Of a stretch of DNA of 10,264 nt, positions 1-8,726 are shown in pieces (position 1 is the stretch's first letter; every line of letters starts with the position of its first letter). A program made the translations under genes and the position numbers. The DNA comes from Hyphomicrobiales bacterium (GTDB lineage Bacteria > Pseudomonadota > Alphaproteobacteria > Rhizobiales > Beijerinckiaceae). The stretch lies in assembly GCA_028290125.1 (NCBI GenBank), contig JAQGKM010000424.1, forward strand, positions 1 through 10,264, given 5' to 3'. The notes under the pieces are model-generated. The model saw only the letters and a list, made by a program, of their open reading frames with translations. It was not told where the DNA came from and made no database searches.

Positions 1-72
1 CCGGAGCACGCCGCCTACCGCCTGCCGGCGCAACCCGAGGAGCGGGTGACGCAGACGTTCTGCGGGACGTGA
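1..72 (+). CDS. C-terminal end of an unidentified protein (partial)
   Basis: From the first base the reading frame is open for 23 codons and ends with TGA at 70-72. The visible tail ends in ...RVTQTFCGT. There are too few residues to name a family. It is accepted as a probable gene end because the frame runs in from the window edge, has GC-rich third positions, and is followed at once by intergenic-type sequence with a repeat. It could still be a chance open frame. No T-tract terminator follows the stop. Confidence 0.4.
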   Translation, partial: PEHAAYRLPAQPEERVTQTFCGT

Positions 73-94
73 GCGGACGGCGGCCAACGGGCCT

Positions 95-218
95 CGTCAT
101 TGCGAGGAGCGAAGCGACGCGGCAATCCATCTTCGCGCCTGACGAGCCTACCGTAACAACCGTGACGCACAAGCGACCATCATCCGGGTCTGGCTTGCTG
201 CGCTCCGCTCGCAATTAT
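95..218. repeat. Rhizobiales-type interspersed repeat with inverted arms
   Basis: The left arm (95-129) begins CGTCATTGCGAGGAGCGAAG and continues with CGACGCGGCAATCCA. The right arm (191-218) begins TGGCTTGCTGCGCTCCGCTC and ends CGCAATTATG. It matches the reverse complement of the left arm with a few gaps, so a long imperfect stem-loop can form with about 60 nt between arms. Sequences of this kind are, from general knowledge, very common between genes in Bradyrhizobium/Rhodopseudomonas-type genomes. Seen here: one left arm and one degenerate right arm. No coding function is proposed. Confidence 0.6.
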
Positions 219-265
219 GCTGGTTCAACACTTCGCTGATCGCAGTCTTTCGCTCGACGCATGCC

Positions 266-294
266 ATTCCCCTCCCCCTTATGGGGAGGGGAAT
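266..294. repeat. Perfect 12-bp GC-rich inverted repeat
   Basis: ATTCCCCTCCCC (266-277) pairs exactly with GGGGAGGGGAAT (283-294) around a 5-nt loop, CTTAT. The hairpin is strong but no run of T follows on either strand, so it is not a textbook intrinsic terminator. It lies between convergent gene ends, where it could stop transcription or protect RNA 3' ends on both strands. It may equally be part of the repeat unit just upstream, since similar C/G-rich hairpins recur in these genomes. Confidence 0.55.
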
Positions 295-355
295 CCCAGG
301 CGTCACTTGCAGGATTTTTCATCAGCGAATTTTTGAACCTGCACAGCGCTGACGG

Positions 356-622
356 CTACACGCCGAGCGCCGCGGCTGCTTCGGCGCGCAGGCGGTCGAT
401 CTCTTCGCCGGTGATCGGGCACGGGTTATGGGCTTCCCAGGCGCGGCTTGCGGCGAGCGACGAGCGGACCAGCCATTCGTCCGGGATCCGCAGCTTCTCC
501 AGCTCGATGATGATGCTGTCGCGGAAGCCAGCGAAGTCGGCCACCCATTCCGCATAATTGCCGGGGCCGTGCGCCGCCACGTGCCGGGAAATTGCGCGTT
601 CGCGCTCGATCGATGTCTGCAT
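356..622 (-). CDS. Small hypothetical protein
   Basis: This encodes 88 residues from ATG at 622 and is soluble and charged, with no signal peptide or membrane segment. I do not recognise a domain. The composition looks like a real protein: ERERAISRHVAAHG near the start, an acidic/aromatic middle (NYAEWVADFAGFRD), and a tail with NPCPITGEEIDRL, in which Pro-Cys-Pro is followed by a likely helix. A longer version from ATG at 655 (99 residues) is possible. The shorter start is preferred because a G-rich stretch (GGGCGGGGG) lies just before it, while nothing like a ribosome site precedes 655. The torF terminator upstream insulates it from read-through, so it needs its own promoter; a candidate FNR-like site lies at 679-692. 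Confidence 0.6.
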   Translation of the reverse strand: MQTSIERERAISRHVAAHGPGNYAEWVADFAGFRDSIIIELEKLRIPDEWLVRSSLAASRAWEAHNPCPITGEEIDRLRAEAAAALGV

Positions 623-678
623 GGATGCCCCCGCCCGTTCGTCGTCAACTTTCATAAGAAAGAAGAGCTGCGCCGACT

Positions 679-692
679 TTGATCCGGATCAT
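679..692 (-). promoter_or_regulatory. Possible FNR/FixK-type operator before the small hypothetical gene
   Basis: TTGATCCGGATCAT contains a perfect 12-bp palindrome (680-691). It matches the FNR/FixK box pattern TTGAT-N4-ATCAA at nine of ten defined positions. A box centred at 685.5 would place a class II start site near 644. A -10-like TATGAA lies at 656-651 on the - strand, where that start would require it, and the ATG at 622 would then have a leader of about 22 nt. The sequence match is direct; the regulatory role is inference. Confidence 0.3.
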
Positions 693-700
693 GGGCCAAT

Positions 701-729
701 AAAAAAACGCCGGAGCAGAGGCTCCGGCG
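701..729 (-). terminator. Intrinsic terminator of torF
   Basis: Read on the - strand, a perfect 9-bp stem (CGCCGGAGC paired with GCTCCGGCG, 4-nt loop) is followed by seven T. It begins 43 nt after the torF stop codon and has the classic Rho-independent form. On the + strand the A-run precedes the stem, so it acts only for leftward transcription. Confidence 0.9.
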
Positions 730-772
730 CTTGAAAGTCCGTCAGGTAAAAGCGGGCCCGGAGGCCCGGCGA

Positions 773-1648
773 TTACTTGAGATCCTTGGCCTGCAGGGCG
801 AAGGACAGCGTGGCGACGAAAGCCGCGTTGCAATACTTCGACGAAGCGTTGGCGTCGAACGAGAAGTTCGTCGGGCCGGAGATGTCGGCGCACTTGGACT
901 TGCTCAGGTTCGTGTCGTGGTAGCGCAGGTCGAGGGTGGCGATCTTGTAGGAGTAAGACGCACCGACGTTCCAGTAGGTGTAGTCAGGCAGGTTGCGACG
1001 GCCGGAGTAAGGCGTATGCGCCGCATCCGTGGTGCCGAGGAACTGATGACCGAGCTCGCCCGAGAGAGCGAAGTCGTTCGGCAGCTTCCAGGCGGCGGTG
1101 GCCGAGACGTACTGCCCGGAGGCGCCGGTGTCGAGGAAGCTCGGCGAGAAGAAGCCGTTGAGGCCGAGCGAGATCGCGTCGTTCACAGCGTACGAGGCCT
1201 TGACGTAGCCTTCATAGTAGCTGGGGTTCGACGGGAAGATGAAGTTCCCGGCGGTGCGGAAGCTCGGGTAGAGGTAGCCGATGACGCCGACGTCGAGGCC
1301 GAAGTTGCCGAACGTGCCGCGCACGCCGCCGATGACGTCGAACTCAAGGCCCGGGCCCGTGTCGGCGTTCGTCAGCTTGATGGACGAGCCGGCGATGCCG
1401 ACGTAGCCCGTGAACATGTCCGAGAAGGTGTAGCGAATTTCGGCATTGCCGTTGACGCTGGGCTTGCCGTCCGACTGGCTGATGCCGCGGAAGATGTAGT
1501 TCGAGGTCACGCCGGCGCCGACCGTGAAGTCCCACGGCGAAACGACGACAGGCGCCGCAGGGGCCATCTTGCCGTAACCGAGGTCAGCAGCGTTGGCCGA
1601 GGTGATGGCGAGAGCGGCGACAGCCGAGAGAAACAGGTGTGAGCGCAT
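773..1648 (-). CDS. TorF family putative outer-membrane porin
   Basis: This encodes 291 residues. Residues 1-20 are a Sec signal peptide (MRSHLFLSAVAALAITSANA, cleaved before A-D). A short Ala/Pro linker follows, then the family hallmark near residues 41-60: FTVGAGVTSNYIFRGISQSD. The rest alternates polar and aromatic residues with many Gly and Tyr, as expected of a beta-barrel (TIGR02001/Gcw_chp type). The substrate is unknown. Two cysteines, C253 and C273, could form a disulfide in an external loop. The chain ends ...LQAKDLK rather than in the terminal Phe usual for barrels. The start at 1648 is chosen over an in-frame ATG at 1729 because it begins the signal peptide and AAGGG lies about 10 nt upstream. 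It is monocistronic, with its own terminator. Confidence 0.88.
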   Translation of the reverse strand: MRSHLFLSAVAALAITSANAADLGYGKMAPAAPVVVSPWDFTVGAGVTSNYIFRGISQSDGKPSVNGNAEIRYTFSDMFTGYVGIAGSSIKLTNADTGPGLEFDVIGGVRGTFGNFGLDVGVIGYLYPSFRTAGNFIFPSNPSYYEGYVKASYAVNDAISLGLNGFFSPSFLDTGASGQYVSATAAWKLPNDFALSGELGHQFLGTTDAAHTPYSGRRNLPDYTYWNVGASYSYKIATLDLRYHDTNLSKSKCADISGPTNFSFDANASSKYCNAAFVATLSFALQAKDLK

Positions 1649-1969
1649 ATTCGGTTTGCCCTTGTTCAAATTCGATGCATTGAAAATCGGGGGAACTTGG
1701 CCGTAAGGCAAGCTCAAAGCTTGTGACAATGCCTAATCTGTAAGCAATCACTATGTCGGGAGAACTGTCTGTTTCGCTGCGTTGCAGAATTGTCACGAAA
1801 TCGCGAGGTGCCCAGCAGCTAAAGGTGTCATGAAATCAGCGTAGCAGTCCGCGAGCATTGGCTTTCCACGGCTGCCCGGCCGCCCACGCCAACCGATTCC
1901 CCACACCGCCCAAAGCTGCACCATGGACCAGCAACGTTGAAGGTTACGCTTCGCGGTCTGTCAGCCATG
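1649..1969. other. Intergenic region upstream of torF
   Basis: These 321 bases lie between the end of the class II aldolase gene (stop at 1970) and the torF start, and must hold the torF promoter. I cannot pick a convincing -35/-10 pair. The notable words are TTGTGACAA (1721-1729, a near-palindrome) and TTGTCACGAAA (1790-1800), which carry the same TGTCAC/GTGACA core in opposite orientation about 65 nt apart. They could be operator half-sites, but this is only a pattern. No T-tract terminator for the aldolase operon is visible here. Confidence 0.5.
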
Positions 1970-2740
1970 TCACAGGTCCCGGTACCCCGGATCGACGGCG
2001 TCGAGGTGGGCCAGCAGCGACGGCCAGCCGTCCGGCCGCTTTTCGCCCGGCGCGTCGTCGCGGTCGAACTGCCGCGCCGCGTGCTCCATGACCTTTTCGG
2101 ACAGCTGGATCGGCTTGCCGCCGCTCGCCATCACGGCGAGCTGGATCTTGCAGCTCTTTTCGAGGTTGACCATGGTCTTGTAGGCGCGCCCCACGGTCGC
2201 CCCGCAGACCAGCAGGCCGTGGTTGCGCAGGATCATCGCCATGTGCGACCCGAGATCGCGGACCAGCCGCGCGCGCTCGTCGAGGTCGTCGGCCTTCCCC
2301 TCGTAGTCGTGGTAGGCGATCCGCTTGTAAAAGCGCATCGACTTCTGCGACAGCGGCCACAGGCCCTCTTCGAGGCAGGCAATCGCGATCCCCGAGACCG
2401 TGTGGGTATGGATGACGCACATGGCGTCCTCGCGCGCGGCGTGAACGGCGGAGTGGATCACGAAGCCCGCCGGATTGATCCTGTGGGGCGTGTCCTCGAC
2501 GATCCGTCCGTCGATATCGATCTTCACGAGGTTGGACGCCGTGACCTGCGAAAACAGCAGACCGTAGGGATTGATCAGGAAGTGATGGCCCTCGCCCGGA
2601 ACGCGCGCCGATATGTGCGTGGCGTGCATGTCGTCCATGCCATTCAGCGCGATCAGCCTGTAGCAGGCGGCAAGGTCGATGCGCGCCTGGCGCTCCTCGG
2701 GGCTCATCTGCCGCAACGTCATCTTGTGTGCCTCCGTCAT
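1970..2740 (-). CDS. Class II aldolase/adducin family protein
   Basis: This encodes 256 residues, the usual length for the family (PF00596), whose members are metal-dependent aldolases, epimerases or decarboxylases acting on small hydroxy-carbonyl compounds. Visible marks are HISARVPG (42-49) and HFLINPYGLLFS (53-64), the metal-ligand pair in HTHT (H111 and H113), and a third His in RNHGLLVCG (H174). There is no signal peptide, so it is cytosolic. Its ATG overlaps the stop of the binding-protein gene as ATGA (2737-2740), which indicates translational coupling. An alternative start at 2722 (MTLRQMSPEER) has its own GGAGG 8 nt upstream, so the true N-terminus is uncertain by six residues. It is the last gene of the three-gene operon. 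The exact substrate cannot be read from the sequence. Confidence 0.88.
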   Translation of the reverse strand: MTEAHKMTLRQMSPEERQARIDLAACYRLIALNGMDDMHATHISARVPGEGHHFLINPYGLLFSQVTASNLVKIDIDGRIVEDTPHRINPAGFVIHSAVHAAREDAMCVIHTHTVSGIAIACLEEGLWPLSQKSMRFYKRIAYHDYEGKADDLDERARLVRDLGSHMAMILRNHGLLVCGATVGRAYKTMVNLEKSCKIQLAVMASGGKPIQLSEKVMEHAARQFDRDDAPGEKRPDGWPSLLAHLDAVDPGYRDL

Positions 2741-3762
2741 TGGCCCGCCTCGGCAGCATCCGACAGCGCCTTCAGGCGCCCGCGCACCTCGGGATAGGTT
2801 TTCGCCTCGGCGGTCAGGATCGCCTGTATCTTTTCACCGCGCGTCGGATCGAAGGCGATGCCGGACTTCTCGACGTCGGCCAGCAGCTTCTCGTCGGCGA
2901 GCATGTCGGCAAAGCCATTGCGCAGCGCCGCGACGCGCGCCTCGGGCGTGCCAGGTGGCGCGAAGATCGCGTAGCCGACATCTGCGCCGCTGACATATAT
3001 CGAGATGATCTGGCGTTCCTCCGGCGTGCGCGCGGCTTCGAGCGCGGTCGGCACGTCGGGCAGGTCGCGCGCGCGCTCGAGCGTATATTGCACCAGCAGA
3101 TTGACCTTGCGGTCGCGCAGCCATTCCGACTTCTGGTTGCGCAGCATGTCCCACGAAACCGTCGAACCCTCGACCTCGCCGCGCTCCATGGCGAGCAGGG
3201 TCGCGTTGGAATCCGCATAGCCGGAGATGATCTCGAACTGCGTCTTCAGGACATTGTTGAGCGCCTTCGGCAATTGCGTCAGCGGCGAATTCGGCGAGAT
3301 CGCGCCCACCAGCATCTTGCGCGCGCGCGCCTCGTCGAGCGTTTTCACCGGGCTCGTCGCCCAGCTGACCGTGACGTTGGTGATCGGGGCGACGCGGCCA
3401 ATCCAGTTCAGTTTCGCGGTTTCGAAACGGATGCCCTGCGTGCCGAGCGCCTCGAGCAGCGACAGCGACGGTGAGCCGATGCCCAGCGCCGTGCCGTCTT
3501 TGGGCGCGACATTGTAGATGAAATTCGCCATGGCGATGCTGCCCGCGCCCGGCATGTTCTGCGCCGCGACGGGCGGCGATCCCGGAAGATGTCGGCCGAT
3601 GTGACGGGCGACAAGGCGTCCGTACAGATCGTAGCCGCCGCCAGGTCCCGAACCGACATAGATTGAAACCGGCTTCTCCTCCGCCGCAACCGCGCAGGGC
3701 GCGGCGAGCACGGAGGCAAGAAGCGCCGGCGTGAGGTACAGGATGCGAGTCGCACGCGACAT
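2737..3762 (-). CDS. Bug-type (TctC) tripartite tricarboxylate transporter binding protein
   Basis: This encodes 341 residues. Residues 1-27 are a signal peptide (hydrophobic LTPALLASVLAAP, cleaved near AVAA-EE), so the mature protein is periplasmic. The N-terminal lobe carries the Bug-family pattern: YVGSGPGGGYDLYGRLVARH, then QNMPGAGS and NVAPKDGTALG. Later features are GYADSNATLLAMERGEVEG and DLPDVPT, and the C-terminal FAPPGTPEARVAAL also fits the family. Relatives bind carboxylates or aromatic acids and deliver them to TctA/TctB permeases. No tctA or tctB gene is in the window, so it may be an orphan using a distant permease, as many Bug proteins do. AGGGAG lies 6 nt before the start. 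It is the middle gene of the operon, 21 nt after the amidohydrolase stop. Confidence 0.85.
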   Translation of the reverse strand: MSRATRILYLTPALLASVLAAPCAVAAEEKPVSIYVGSGPGGGYDLYGRLVARHIGRHLPGSPPVAAQNMPGAGSIAMANFIYNVAPKDGTALGIGSPSLSLLEALGTQGIRFETAKLNWIGRVAPITNVTVSWATSPVKTLDEARARKMLVGAISPNSPLTQLPKALNNVLKTQFEIISGYADSNATLLAMERGEVEGSTVSWDMLRNQKSEWLRDRKVNLLVQYTLERARDLPDVPTALEAARTPEERQIISIYVSGADVGYAIFAPPGTPEARVAALRNGFADMLADEKLLADVEKSGIAFDPTRGEKIQAILTAEAKTYPEVRGRLKALSDAAEAGQ

Positions 3763-3783
3763 GACGCTCTCCCTTGTGGGGCC

Positions 3784-4671
3784 TTACTTGAAGCCGTGCA
3801 GCCGCGCTGGATTGTCGACGAGGATCTTCTGCAGCAGCGCCTTGTCGTGATCGACATAGCGGTAGAGCAGCTCGACCTCTTCGGCGTCGTTCATCATGCG
3901 CGCCTTGCGCCAGCGCACATGCGGCCAGTCGGTCGCCCAGATGATGCGGTCGGGCGCGGCCTCGATGAAGGCCTTGCCGAACGGCACGGCGTCGTCCCAG
4001 CGCTCTTCCATGGCGGAGATGCGGTTTCCGTTGGAGACCATCATCCACCAATTGTCGCGCGTCAGCATCGACAGGATCCATTTCATCGCCGGCTGGTCGA
4101 GCCCTTGCGAGAAGTCGATGCGGCCCATGTGGTCGATCACGACCGGGATGTCGTGCAGCGTCTCGAGCACGTCCGCATAGTCGAGGAGATCGGGGCCATC
4201 CATGTGCAGGCGGACATGCCAGCCGAGCGCCTTCGCGCGCGCCACGGTCCGCAGGAAGGCGTCGCGCGGGTAAGGCTCGTAGCGCGCCGAGATATGAAAG
4301 CGAACGCCACAGACGCCGAGGTCGGCGAGTTCGTGCAACTCGCGATCCGTCACCTCGTCCTTCACGACGACGACGCCGCGGGTATTCGACCGGTCCGGCA
4401 AGGCGCGCAGGATGTCCTTCAGCATCGCGTAATCGACGCCATAGACGCTGGGATGCACCAGCACCATGCGGTCGAACCCGAGCACCTTCAGGACGCGCTG
4501 CGCCTCGTGGAACGGGCCGTCGGGGATTTCATGTCCGATCTTCCAGCGCACCGGATAGCGCGCCTGATCCTCGTAGACATGGACCTGGCAGTCGCAGCTG
4601 CCGGACGGCGGCATTGGCACAGGCGCACGCGGATTGCGGTCCCAGTCGGGAAACTTCTCCTTGTCGTCCAT
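3784..4671 (-). CDS. Amidohydrolase family protein (COG3618, LigI-like TIM barrel)
   Basis: This encodes 295 cytosolic residues. Sequence marks are CDCQVHVY (26-33, end of strand 1), LVHPSVYG (71-78), GVRFHIS (122-128), WHVRLHMDG (151-159), VIDHMGR (178-184) and WATDWPHV (245-252). These fit the amidohydrolase_2 superfamily branch that includes 2-pyrone-4,6-dicarboxylate lactonase (LigI). The usual D-x-H-x-H of strand 1 reads D27-C-Q29-V-H31, so the first metal His is Gln; some members of this branch work without metal, which may explain it. The start at 4671 is chosen because GGGGGAGG sits directly upstream and the family similarity begins soon after; upstream in-frame codons to 4785 look non-coding. 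It is the first gene of the operon, probably hydrolysing a lactone or similar ring intermediate; the substrate is inferred only by family. Confidence 0.85.
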   Translation of the reverse strand: MDDKEKFPDWDRNPRAPVPMPPSGSCDCQVHVYEDQARYPVRWKIGHEIPDGPFHEAQRVLKVLGFDRMVLVHPSVYGVDYAMLKDILRALPDRSNTRGVVVVKDEVTDRELHELADLGVCGVRFHISARYEPYPRDAFLRTVARAKALGWHVRLHMDGPDLLDYADVLETLHDIPVVIDHMGRIDFSQGLDQPAMKWILSMLTRDNWWMMVSNGNRISAMEERWDDAVPFGKAFIEAAPDRIIWATDWPHVRWRKARMMNDAEEVELLYRYVDHDKALLQKILVDNPARLHGFK

Positions 4672-4716
4672 ATCCTCCCCCGTCGTCGTGAGCCTTTTGG
4701 CGGCTCTTGTCGGGAG

Positions 4717-4746
4717 AGTGTGCAGGCCGGTGGAGCAGCGTGTCAA
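4717..4746 (-). promoter_or_regulatory. Candidate sigma70-type promoter of the amidohydrolase operon
   Basis: On the - strand a consensus -35 TTGACA (4746-4741) is followed by 18 nt and CACACT (4722-4717) as a weak -10. Transcription would begin near 4710, giving a leader of about 40 nt before the ATG at 4671. The gap between clpK and this operon is only 129 bp, so a promoter is expected in this place. The -10 matches the consensus at only three positions. Confidence 0.35.
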
Positions 4747-4784
4747 TCGCCGTCGGGACACGCCGCTCGGCTCAGTCCCAGCCA

Positions 4785-4800
4785 CTGAATGACGCGGGCG

Positions 4801-4808
<8 letters not shown>
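4785..4808. repeat. Perfect 11-bp inverted repeat across the clpK stop codon
   Basis: CTGAATGACGC (4785-4795) and GCGTCATTCAG (4798-4808) are exact complements with a 2-nt centre. The clpK stop codon (complement of 4801-4803) lies within the repeat. In the clpK mRNA it would fold into a strong hairpin starting at the last codons. No T-run follows, so it is not a standard intrinsic terminator. It could mark the 3' end of the clpK message, protect it from exonucleases, or be a protein-binding dyad. Confidence 0.55.
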
Positions 4809-7650
<2,842 letters not shown>

Positions 7651-7652
7651 TT

Positions 7653-7823
7653 TCAGCTCCGATCAGATTTGCCGGAAAGCATCGTCCTGCATGGAGAAGG
7701 GTGCGCGACCCGGGGACGAGCAGGGCCGCACACGTTGTCCACGCGGCGGAAGCATCTGGCGGAGCCGTTGCGCATGAGGTTCTTGGACGCGTCAGTCCAT
7801 TGGGCTCTGCTTGCCAGGTCCAT
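7653..7823 (-). CDS. Candidate small leader ORF upstream of clpK
   Basis: An ATG at 7823 opens 56 codons and ends with TGA at 7655-7653, two bases before the clpK ATG. A perfect AGGAGG lies 5 nt before the ATG. The product would be basic, beginning MDLASRAQWTDASKNLM, with cysteines at 24, 32 and 45; I recognise no family. About three quarters of third positions are G or C, somewhat lower than in the neighbouring genes, and two AGA codons occur, which argues against a well-used gene. The clpK ribosome site (GGAG) lies within its last codons, so translating it could open or couple clpK translation. It may be a regulatory leader ORF, a small protein, or a chance frame. Confidence 0.3.
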   Translation of the reverse strand: MDLASRAQWTDASKNLMRNGSARCFRRVDNVCGPARPRVAHPSPCRTMLSGKSDRS

Positions 7824-7825
7824 GC

Positions 7826-7840
7826 GAGCCTCCTAGGCTC
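7826..7840 (-). promoter_or_regulatory. Small hairpin covering the Shine-Dalgarno of the clpK leader ORF
   Basis: On the - strand GAGCCT-AGG-AGGCTC can form a 6-bp stem with a 3-nt loop. The AGGAGG ribosome site occupies the loop and the first half of the 3' arm, and the ATG at 7823 follows after two more bases. A short stem that hides a ribosome site is the layout of a simple RNA thermometer. Before a heat-type chaperone gene this is suggestive, but folding and function are not shown. Confidence 0.3.
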
Positions 7841-8198
7841 AACGCCGCGATCTCTGACGTCGGAAGGATAACGCATGGCGTGGCCACCTGACCTCCGCAC
7901 TTTCCCTTAGGGACAATCCGCTTTGCCAGCTCGCCAAGATCTCGGCATAGTCCGCGTACTGTCGAAAGCCACCGCGCGAGCGTGATGCAGCGTCTCGGCG
8001 CGCAAACCTTGCCCCTGGCCATTCTGATGGCCGCCCAAGGCCGGACATCTCGAAGGCTTGGGCGCCTGCGCGCGCGGAGAACGACACACCAAGATTCTTC
8101 GCGAGTAGCAATGTTCCTCAGGGAAAATGCGGATGCCCGAACGCGCGGTCAGCGCTCATGTCATCCGGACGGCAGGGTTCAACCTCCAGGAGTTTGCA

Positions 8199-8726
8199 AT
8201 GAGCGAAATCCTAGCTCCCGCAACCAAGGCGCCGGACTTCAGGCTGAAGGTCACTCCCGACCAGGAGCTCACCCTTGGCGATCTTCTCGGCAAACCCGTC
8301 ATTCTCGCGTTCTATCCCGCCGACTGGAGCCCCGTCTGCGGCGACCAGATGACCCTCTACAATCAGATCCTCCCCGAGTTCCGCAAATTCGACGCCGAGT
8401 TGCTCGGCATTTCCGTCGACGGCGTCTGGTGTCACCAGGCCTTTGCGCGGGAGCGCAATCTGCACTTTCCCCTTCTTGCCGACTTCCATCCGAAAGGCGC
8501 GGTCGCAAAGCTCTATGGCGCCTATCGCGAGCAGGAGGGCGTGTGCGAACGGGCCCTGTTCGTCATCGACGCAAAGGGCATGATCGCCTGGAGCTACCGC
8601 TCGCCGATTGCCGTCAACCCCGGAGCCGACGGCATTCTGGACGCTCTCGAGCGCCTGCCAAAACATGGCCAGTCACCGGAGGAGACGAACGATGTCACAG
8701 TTGCGAGTGCCCGTCGGGCCAACTGA
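8199..8726 (+). CDS. Peroxiredoxin (AhpC/TSA, thioredoxin fold)
   Basis: This encodes 175 residues with no signal peptide, so it is cytosolic. The peroxidatic site is in FYPADWSPVCGDQ (38-50), the P-x3-S/T-x2-C pattern, with C47 as the reactive cysteine. Further marks are LLGISVDGVWCHQAF (69-83), HFPLLADF (89-96) and CERALFVIDAKG (116-127). Other cysteines are C78 and C116; whether one acts as a resolving cysteine cannot be decided. It would reduce hydrogen or organic peroxides at the expense of a thiol partner. The start at 8199 is preferred over an in-frame ATG at 8127 because AGGAG lies about 6 nt before it and homology-type sequence begins there. It is the first gene of a + strand operon, divergent from clpK, and the following DsbA-like gene overlaps its end by 35 nt. 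Confidence 0.88.
   Translation: MSEILAPATKAPDFRLKVTPDQELTLGDLLGKPVILAFYPADWSPVCGDQMTLYNQILPEFRKFDAELLGISVDGVWCHQAFARERNLHFPLLADFHPKGAVAKLYGAYREQEGVCERALFVIDAKGMIAWSYRSPIAVNPGADGILDALERLPKHGQSPEETNDVTVASARRAN

Larger units (their letters stand above)
73..355. other. Intergenic region between convergent genes, with repeat and hairpin
   Basis: This stretch separates the + strand gene end at 72 from the - strand gene ending at 356. I see no convincing gene in it. It holds an interspersed-repeat-type sequence with imperfect inverted arms (95-129 and 191-218) and a perfect 12-bp GC-rich hairpin (266-294), both listed separately. A + strand open frame starting at 261 begins inside the hairpin and runs antisense to the next gene, so it is not called. 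Confidence 0.6.
7651..8198. other. Divergent control region between clpK and the peroxiredoxin operon
   Basis: These 548 bases must hold promoters for both directions. Within it I see a candidate leader ORF of clpK (7653-7823), a hairpin over its ribosome site (7826-7840), and two similar dyads: TTCCCTTAGGGA (7902-7913) and TTCCTCAGGGAA (8114-8125). I looked for RpoH-type promoters (CTTG followed by a C-rich -10) on both strands. Only weak candidates appeared, for example CTTGGCG on the - strand around 7938, whose spacing to CCCTAA is too long. No CIRCE element was seen. Other frames here (- strand 7792-8022 and 7839-8111) lack recognisable protein character. Confidence 0.5.

Noticed and set aside
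261..557. 98-residue + strand open frame starting in the GC-rich hairpin
   Set aside because: It begins inside an intergenic inverted repeat, is Ser/Ala-rich without domain character, and is antisense to the more protein-like - strand gene 356-622.
731..1642. 303-residue open frame on the + strand opposite torF
   Set aside because: It is antisense to a gene with a signal peptide, family motif and terminator. The translation is Arg/Val/Glu-rich shadow sequence, and it starts beside the torF terminator.
1649..1800. torF promoter around TTGCTT or TTGTCAC words
   Set aside because: No -35/-10 pair with acceptable spacing and match could be chosen over others.
1937..2797. 286-residue + strand open frame opposite the class II aldolase
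   Set aside because: The HTHT and NHGLL metal-site motifs are on the - strand, and the + frame crosses the operon overlap without any domain.
3796..4788. 330-residue + strand open frame opposite the amidohydrolase
   Set aside because: The - strand frame carries the amidohydrolase motifs and a ribosome site; the + frame is a His/Val/Asp-rich shadow.
7910..7945. RpoH-type heat-shock promoter for clpK (CTTGGCG ... CCCTAA on the - strand)
   Set aside because: The 19-nt gap is longer than the 11-16 nt usual for this type, and the -10 part is a poor match, so it is not called.
7839..8111. 90-residue - strand frame in the clpK/peroxiredoxin gap (TTG start)
   Set aside because: It would need a TTG start, is Arg/Ser-rich with no domain, and overlaps other equally long frames. 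I could not separate it from chance.
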